Origin: an uncultured Clostridia bacterium
Lineage (GTDB): Bacteria; Bacillota; Clostridia; TANB77; CAG-508
Assembly: GCA_949746285.1 (NCBI GenBank)
Contig: CATJZH010000061.1
Location: forward strand, 1 to 28,309
Length of the DNA: 28,309 bases
Direction: 5' to 3'
Positions 24,048-28,309 of this stretch are shown piece by piece; positions within the stretch are counted from its first letter, which is position 1; each line of letters starts with the position of its first letter. A program made the translations under genes and the position numbers. The notes beneath the pieces were generated by a model, which was given only the letters and a program-made list of their open reading frames with translations, was not told where the DNA came from and ran no database searches.

Positions 24048-24914
24048 TTACTTTTCTTGAAAATAAGCTAAATACAAATCTTCTAAATTAGGTTCTATAT
24101 TAACAGCATTTACTGTTGGTTTTTGATTACTTACAATTCTTAATTCTACTTGATTATTCTCTTGATGAATATTAATAATGCAATACTTATTATTTAACAT
24201 TTCTACTTCTTTTTTATCATAAGCAATACATTTCCATACACTTCCTTTTAAATTTTGTAAAAGTTCTTCTGGTGTTCCTGTTAATATCTTTTTCCCTTCT
24301 TTCATCACAATAATCTCATCTGCAATAAATTCAATATCTGATACAATATGAGTTGACAATATTACAATTTTATCTTGTGAAAAACTACTAATTAAGTTTC
24401 TAAACTTTACTCTCTCTTTTGGATCTAGCCCTGATGTTGGTTCATCTAATATTAAAATTTTTGGATTATTTAACATTGCTTGAGCAATTCCTAATCTTTG
24501 TTTCATTCCTCCTGAAAATGTTTTAATTTTTTGTTTTCTTTCATTTTCTAGATTAACTATTGCTAATAATTCATTTACTTTTAATTCAGCTTTTCCTTTT
24601 GATAATCCTTTTAATGCTGCAATATACATTAAAAAATCATAAGCTGTAAAATCTGGATAATATCCAAAATCTTGTGGTAAATATCCTAAAATATTTCTAT
24701 AATTTTCTCCTAATGTTTTTATATCTTTTCCATTATATTTAATTACACCAGAAGTTGGTTTTTGTATATCACATATCATCCTCATAAGCGTAGTTTTTCC
24801 AGCTCCATTTGCTCCTAATAATCCATAAACTCCTGGTTTTAATTTTATAGAAAATCTATCTACTGCAATTTTATTTTTATATTGCTTTGTTAATCTATCT
24901 ATTGCAAGTTCCAT
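24048..24914 (-). CDS. ABC transporter ATP-binding protein
   Basis: 288-residue ATPase with Walker A GANGAGKT (residues 34-41), Q-loop YLPQDFGYYP, signature FSGGMKQRLGIAQ, Walker B ILILDEPTSGLDP and switch histidine in STHIVSD: all intact. It pairs with the permease downstream. Its ATG is preceded by GAGGAGG, and it overlaps the membrane-protein gene by 16 bases, indicating coupled translation. Confidence 0.93.
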   Translation of the reverse strand: MELAIDRLTKQYKNKIAVDRFSIKLKPGVYGLLGANGAGKTTLMRMICDIQKPTSGVIKYNGKDIKTLGENYRNILGYLPQDFGYYPDFTAYDFLMYIAALKGLSKGKAELKVNELLAIVNLENERKQKIKTFSGGMKQRLGIAQAMLNNPKILILDEPTSGLDPKERVKFRNLISSFSQDKIVILSTHIVSDIEFIADEIIVMKEGKKILTGTPEELLQNLKGSVWKCIAYDKKEVEMLNNKYCIINIHQENNQVELRIVSNQKPTVNAVNIEPNLEDLYLAYFQEK

Positions 24915-25633
24915 ATATAATCCTCCTCTTCATAAAATTCATAAACAGATTTTGCAAAATAAAATACTGTTATAAATAATAATCCTATCCATATAAAAAT
25001 ACTTGAAGTCTCATATACACAAGGAAATTTTATATTAATTATAAATAAAATAATGTTCATTAATATCATTACTGTTATATTAATTGTTTCATTTGATTTA
25101 TTTTTTAATAACTTTGTTACTCTAATATTAATAACATTTGTTAACATAAATGGTACTAAAAAATAAATAATAAGCAAATAAATTTCATTTTCAAAATAAA
25201 CTGCTGTCAAACTTGCAAATATTGTCATAATTATTAAATTCATAATTGTGTTAATAATTAACTTTATTGAAATCAATTCATTAAAATTCATTTTGCAACT
25301 CATTTCAATTTCGTACATATTATATTTTAAACTTTTTTCTAGCTCTACAATTTGAAGAAAAGCTAATATTGGCATTACTAATGATAAAATTAATCTCGTT
25401 TTTTCAAAATTCATAGTTTTTATTACAACTATTCCTATTAGTAATAATATAAATTGAATAACAAAAGTTGTTTTATTCATAAATGGAAAATATCTCTTTA
25501 CTTTTTCAAAATAATTTTCTTTTACAATTATATCTGATTTTGATATTTCTATTTTTAATTTCTCTATTGATTCTTTTTTTCTCTCTTCATCAATTTCAAT
25601 TTTATTAAAAATTTCTTTCCAATTCTCATTCAT
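24899..25633 (-). CDS. Membrane protein in an ECF sigma operon, anti-sigma candidate
   Basis: 244-residue protein: a Lys/Glu-rich N-terminal cytosolic part (residues 1-50) followed by about six hydrophobic helices and a short acidic tail (YEFYEEEDY). It is encoded directly after the ECF sigma gene (4-base overlap) and before the ABC ATPase. Position and topology fit a membrane anti-sigma factor or a second permease subunit; no zinc-binding HxxxCxxC anti-sigma motif is present. I favour a sensor or anti-sigma role from context, with low certainty. Confidence 0.7.
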   Translation of the reverse strand: MNENWKEIFNKIEIDEERKKESIEKLKIEISKSDIIVKENYFEKVKRYFPFMNKTTFVIQFILLLIGIVVIKTMNFEKTRLILSLVMPILAFLQIVELEKSLKYNMYEIEMSCKMNFNELISIKLIINTIMNLIIMTIFASLTAVYFENEIYLLIIYFLVPFMLTNVINIRVTKLLKNKSNETINITVMILMNIILFIINIKFPCVYETSSIFIWIGLLFITVFYFAKSVYEFYEEEDYIWNLQ

Positions 25634-26160
25634 AAACTTCCTCCTTTCTTTAAATACCTACTCATCTTTTCTAATCCTTGTTTTAATCTTGATTTTATTG
25701 TAGGTACTTTCTCATCAAGTATTTTAGCCATGTCTTTAATTTTTAAATCTTCATAATATCTTAAAATAATTACTTCTTTTTGTTTTTCTGGTAACCTATT
25801 TAAAGCTTGTACAATTATATCTTTTTCTTCAAGTTTTTCTATTTCATTAAAATCATTTTTATTGTAATTTTTATTAATGTCCATTTCTTCTAAATCTACT
25901 TTGTTTTTATAAAAATAAGTATTACATTCATTTACTGCAATTGTAATTAAATAGTTTCTAAACTTTCCTTTATCTTTATAACTTCCTATATATTTGATTA
26001 ATTTCAGGAATGCTTCTTGTGTTAAATCATAAGAAATCGAGGCATTTCCCGTTTTGTAATAACAAAATTTATAAATATTATCATAGTACTTTTGAATTAA
26101 TTCTTCTAATAATTCTTTTTCTCCATGCTGAATTTTATAAATTAACTCTTTATCTTCCAA
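25630..26160 (-). CDS. ECF-type RNA polymerase sigma factor
   Basis: 176-residue sigma-70 family protein with region 2 (about 10-80; DLTQEAFLKLIKYI is the core-binding and -10-reading part) and region 4 (about 115-170; LPEKQKEVIILRYYEDLKIK followed by the helix-turn-helix MAKILDEKVPTIKSRLKQGL). It would direct polymerase to a small regulon, probably its own operon with the membrane protein and ABC exporter. The start appears to be a TTG at 26160 after AAAGGAGG; there is no ATG in a suitable place. First gene of a four-gene operon. Confidence 0.9.
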   Translation of the reverse strand: MEDKELIYKIQHGEKELLEELIQKYYDNIYKFCYYKTGNASISYDLTQEAFLKLIKYIGSYKDKGKFRNYLITIAVNECNTYFYKNKVDLEEMDINKNYNKNDFNEIEKLEEKDIIVQALNRLPEKQKEVIILRYYEDLKIKDMAKILDEKVPTIKSRLKQGLEKMSRYLKKGGSL

Positions 26161-26180
26161 GTTTAAAATGCCTCCTTTCT

Positions 26181-26209
26181 TTTTTATAAACTAGCTTATA
26201 TATAATATA
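26181..26209 (-). promoter_or_regulatory. Possible promoter of the ECF sigma operon
   Basis: On the minus strand a TTGTTT, 17-base spacer and TATAAG can be read between the terminator at 26224-26263 and the ribosome-binding site; coordinates are approximate. An ECF promoter read by the operon's own sigma is also possible and cannot be told from one copy. Confidence 0.3.
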
Positions 26210-26223
26210 ACCTAAAAAAACAA

Positions 26224-26263
26224 AAAAAAGATTTAAAATTTTATTAAATCTTAAATCTTTTTT
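26224..26263. terminator. Bidirectional terminator upstream of the sigma operon
   Basis: AAAAAAGATTTAA (26224-26236) and TTAAATCTTTTTT (26251-26263) form a perfect stem with T-runs in both directions. It separates the conserved minus-strand operon from the accessory block to the right. Confidence 0.7.
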
Positions 26264-26290
26264 ACTATAAATTATTTATAAAAGACAAGA

Positions 26291-26321
26291 AATAGCCAAC
26301 AAATACAATTTATTGACTATT
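26291..26321 (-). terminator. Terminator of the orphan gene at 26369
   Basis: On minus, AATAGTCAA pairs with TTGGCTATT (one G-U pair, 13-base loop) and is followed by TTTCTTGTCTTTT. It lies about 50 bases after the gene's stop codon. Confidence 0.55.
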
Positions 26322-26368
26322 CCTTTTAAGAGAGCCCGTTAAGGCAGACCAAGGGTGACTTATTGTTT

Positions 26369-26776
26369 TTAGTAATCATCCCCTAACGTAACCATTCTGA
26401 TTTTTTCTGGACGCCAATCAGTAAGGTCATCTTTTACCTCCTTAAAATTGGTTTCGTGACAAAAAATCACAATAGTCTCATAGTAGTAAAATTCTTTCAG
26501 ATGATAAAGCATATGTTGTAGTGCTTCTCCAGCAAGATATTCTGGAAAATAAACTGCTATGCTCTTGGTACTCTCATTGTCACCTACATAAAACAATGTT
26601 GGATGATCTGACTCACACCGATAACTGATTGTATAGGCAAATAAATTCTCATCTCCAAATGGTTCTGGAAACAAATTTGGAAACTCCTTGGAACATTTTT
26701 CTTGAAGTAGTGCCAGATTTTTTTGATATAAATCCATTTCAAACATAGAAATACCTATAGCTTCTGGTACATTCAT
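26369..26776 (-). CDS. Hypothetical protein in accessory block
   Basis: 135-residue soluble protein without signal peptide or membrane segments; family not recognised. It begins MNVPEAIGISMFEMDLYQKN, has a mixed aromatic and acidic middle (FAYTISYRCESDHPTLFYVG), an ETIVIFCHET strand and ends RMVTLGDDY. The ATG at 26776 has AAAGGAG with 8-base spacing; the longer frame upstream lacks such a site. Codon use includes more G/C-ending codons than the operons to the left. It is a single-gene unit, possibly horizontally acquired, divergent from the gene at 27258. Function unknown. Confidence 0.72.
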   Translation of the reverse strand: MNVPEAIGISMFEMDLYQKNLALLQEKCSKEFPNLFPEPFGDENLFAYTISYRCESDHPTLFYVGDNESTKSIAVYFPEYLAGEALQHMLYHLKEFYYYETIVIFCHETNFKEVKDDLTDWRPEKIRMVTLGDDY

Positions 26777-27134
26777 TGTCTTATCTCCTTTTTTATGGTT
26801 GTTGTATTGTAAAAGTACAGTTATTGGTTTAATGCTATAAATATTCACACCCTTTCAAAATATTCTTCATAATGTGTTATATCAAAACTTTATGTAAATT
26901 TCAATATTTTATTTTCACTTTACTTGTGACGTATCTATTTTAAACCTATAATAAAAATTATATTTTCTAAGATAGTCATAAATTAATATATGTTAATTTT
27001 TATAGTGTTTTATAAACTTTTATAAAGTTTTATAGCATGGAGTGGACATCGTAGTTATCTACAACTTTTTTTCTCTTAACGATTGATACAAATATCAATC
27101 AATTTACTAAAGTATATCATATTTTTTGTAAAAC
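26777..27134. other. AT-rich intergenic region between divergent orphan genes
   Basis: No credible gene. A plausible minus-strand promoter (TTGATA-17-TATTTT, near 26850-26885) may serve the gene at 26369. Around 27008-27035 the unit TTTATAA is repeated three times with short spacers. A perfect dyad lies at 27081-27100 (listed separately). Confidence 0.5.
27081..27100. promoter_or_regulatory. Perfect 8-bp dyad upstream of the orphan gene promoter
   Basis: GATTGATA-CAAA-TATCAATC, 35 bases before the -35 box of the plus-strand promoter. The position suits an activator or regulator site; no T-run follows, so it is not a terminator. Confidence 0.4.
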
Positions 27135-27163
27135 TTGCAATATTATGTAAAATGTGCTATTAT
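27135..27163 (+). promoter_or_regulatory. Promoter of the orphan gene at 27258
   Basis: TTGCAA (27135-27140), 17-base spacer ending TGC, TATTAT (27158-27163): a promoter with TGn extended -10. The leader of about 88 bases contains a small hairpin AACACC-AAAT-GGTGTT (27206-27221). Confidence 0.65.
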
Positions 27164-27257
27164 ATAAATAAGAATGTCAAGTACCTTTATATAAAATTCT
27201 AAATAACACCAAATGGTGTTGACATATATAAAATTAACTTTTAAGGAGGAAGAAAAA

Positions 27258-27623
27258 ATGTTTAAAAGTACGTCCAATAAGTATTGGAAAAACAACGAAA
27301 TGGAACGTATCTCCAAAGAAAAGCTTTCTGACAAGGAGAAAGATTTTGATGAATTTGTCCTTAAGCTAATGAGAGCACTGGCTGACAATAGTTATTCCAA
27401 AGTCACTTTTTACCCTTATCGGACTGCAATGGTGTTCGATAAGATGTTCGATGCAGATCGCGACTATATGTGCCCTTTGGAATATATGCTTGCTATCAAA
27501 GCAGGTGTGTCTCCTGATAACCACACCGTGTATGAGGTGTACAATGGATTTAACACATTTTACATCTTTTGTAGCGACCAATTGCTCAGTATAGGCAAAA
27601 CTATTCAGAAAGAAAGATGGTAA
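27258..27623 (+). CDS. Hypothetical protein in accessory block
   Basis: 121-residue soluble protein, family not recognised. The N-terminus is strongly charged (Lys, Glu, Asp to about residue 35), then VLKLMRALADNSYSKVTFYP and a mixed aromatic domain (DRDYMCPLEYML, TVYEVYNGFNTFYIF) with two cysteines. The ATG follows AAGGAGG with 8-base spacing. Base composition is higher in G/C than the window's core genes, and codons such as CTG, CGC and GCC are common. It has its own promoter and a strong UUCG-loop terminator, so it is a self-contained cassette like the one at 12858-13436. Function unknown. Confidence 0.78.
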   Translation: MFKSTSNKYWKNNEMERISKEKLSDKEKDFDEFVLKLMRALADNSYSKVTFYPYRTAMVFDKMFDADRDYMCPLEYMLAIKAGVSPDNHTVYEVYNGFNTFYIFCSDQLLSIGKTIQKERW

Positions 27624-27646
27624 TGCGTAATAAAAGCATTCTTTTC

Positions 27647-27675
27647 CCTGTATCGCTTCGGTGATGCAGGTTTTT
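27647..27675 (+). terminator. UUCG-loop terminator
   Basis: CCTGTATCGC-TTCG-GTGATGCAGG then TTTTT: a 10-bp stem with two G-U pairs and a stable UUCG tetraloop, 24 bases after the stop codon. Confidence 0.9.
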
Positions 27676-27921
27676 CGTTTACATTGTACTATTATACAAG
27701 TACATTGCAACTTGATTTATCCTTATTTTTTTATACTCAAGTATTTCCTTTGAGCTTTCTTCATAGTACATGACTTTGTGTTGACTGAAATCCTAACCCA
27801 GTAAGACTAAATTAAGTACACTTTAAATTTTATTAAAAATTGTATTTTATAAAAGACAGCTAAACAGATATAAAACTATAGTTCTAAAAGTAGTGAAATT
27901 GAATTTTAGGAGGATTTAGAT

Positions 27922-28284
27922 ATGGTAGAGATAACTTATCACAAAGAGGGAGATTTTTTCGTTCCTGACTTATATTTGGAAAAGGAAGATTACGAAAATG
28001 ATTATATTATTGGAAAGTATGGTCATTTAAGATTAGAATATTTGAGAAATCATAAGAAAGCAGAATATATAATAATGTTTATGAACAAGACTTTAAGGAA
28101 ACATATTGTAGAAACTGATAAACAAGCTAAAAGAAGATTTGAAATACTTATGAAACAAATGCTAGAAAAAAATCCTATTGATGAAAATTTGAAAAATACT
28201 AACCCTTTAAAATGGACTGGACTTATGAATAATTATAAATATTCAGTTGAAGAAATTATTTTAAAAGAATTTATATTTAACTAA
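27922..28284 (+). CDS. tnpV: Transposon-encoded protein TnpV
   Basis: 120-residue protein recognised as TnpV (a small protein common on clostridial transposons and integrative elements): opening ITYHKEGDFFVPDL, then the family stretch IIGKYGHLRLEYL, then LMKQMLEKNPIDENLKNTNP followed by WTGLMNNYKYSVEEIILKE. Its biochemical role is unknown; it is a marker of mobile DNA. The ATG follows AGGAGG with 8-base spacing. No integrase or transposase is visible in this window, so the element either extends past the right end or is a remnant. Its base composition is AT-rich, unlike the orphan gene to its left. Confidence 0.85.
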   Translation: MVEITYHKEGDFFVPDLYLEKEDYENDYIIGKYGHLRLEYLRNHKKAEYIIMFMNKTLRKHIVETDKQAKRRFEILMKQMLEKNPIDENLKNTNPLKWTGLMNNYKYSVEEIILKEFIFN

Positions 28285-28293
28285 TATTTAAGG

Positions 28294-28309
28294 AGTAGCA
28301 TAAGCTACT
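28294..28309 (+). terminator. Start of a probable terminator at the window edge
   Basis: AGTAGC-ATAA-GCTACT forms a 6-bp hairpin 10 bases after the tnpV stop; the expected T-run would lie beyond the window. Confidence 0.5.

Noticed and set aside
27008..27035. Three TTTATAA units as replication iterons
   Set aside because: Too short and AT-only to distinguish from background, with no replication initiator gene in the window.
27686..27703. GTACT-N8-AGTAC as an operator for tnpV
   Set aside because: Arms are only 5 bp, there is no convincing promoter next to it, and it lies over 200 bases before the gene.
27366..27710. 114-codon minus-strand frame opposite the orphan gene at 27258
   Set aside because: Shadow of the plus-strand gene, which has promoter, ribosome-binding site and terminator; the minus frame crosses that terminator.

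Overview
The window is AT-rich and uses AGGAGG-type ribosome-binding sites, SigA-like promoters and compact U-tailed terminators. Several motifs and gene sets (YtrA-type GntR, AAA_32 Lon, TnpV, the 2,4-diaminopentanoate dehydrogenase family) are typical of anaerobic Firmicutes. I read it as a chromosomal segment of a low-GC member of the Clostridia, possibly a gut species; the species cannot be told from the sequence.

Layout. 1-470 holds no gene and has a different composition. 592-7505 (minus strand) is envelope and ABC-transport territory: a three-gene operon (ABC ATPase, permease, YtrA-type GntR repressor) under a consensus promoter that overlaps a perfect 19-bp dyad, followed by a 1136-residue FtsX-family permease with its own promoter. 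A 39/40-identical inverted pair of 40-bp repeats flanks that promoter region. 7598-8659 is a stand-alone amino-acid dehydrogenase of the diaminopentanoate dehydrogenase type. 8735-9037 looks like a type I toxin-antitoxin locus: a 28-codon hydrophobic peptide gene on plus, fully covered by a predicted antisense RNA from a perfect-consensus promoter on minus. 9070-14457 (mostly minus) holds a Lon-family protease and the t6A/N-acetylation genes rimI, tsaB and tsaE plus an IDI-like Nudix hydrolase. A higher-GC plus-strand gene of unknown function sits between tsaE and tsaB.

14611-16392 has an inositol-monophosphatase-family gene and three small membrane-protein genes, two of them frameshifted. 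16416-21526 has an EEP-family phosphatase/nuclease, a membrane-anchored XRE regulator, a D-2-hydroxyacid dehydrogenase homologue, a cardiolipin synthase and an AAA-type small kinase. 21543-22727 encodes a histidine phosphatase fused to a Nudix-like C-terminus that lacks the catalytic glutamates. 22793-26160 is an ECF sigma factor / membrane protein / ABC ATPase / ABC permease operon.

26224-28309 looks like accessory DNA: two small genes with atypical base composition and strong regulatory signals, then TnpV, a protein of clostridial transposons and ICEs.

The most noteworthy items are the predicted type I toxin-antitoxin locus, the dyad at the YtrA-type operon promoter, the REP-like inverted pair, and the orphan higher-GC genes, one of which interrupts the tsa cluster.
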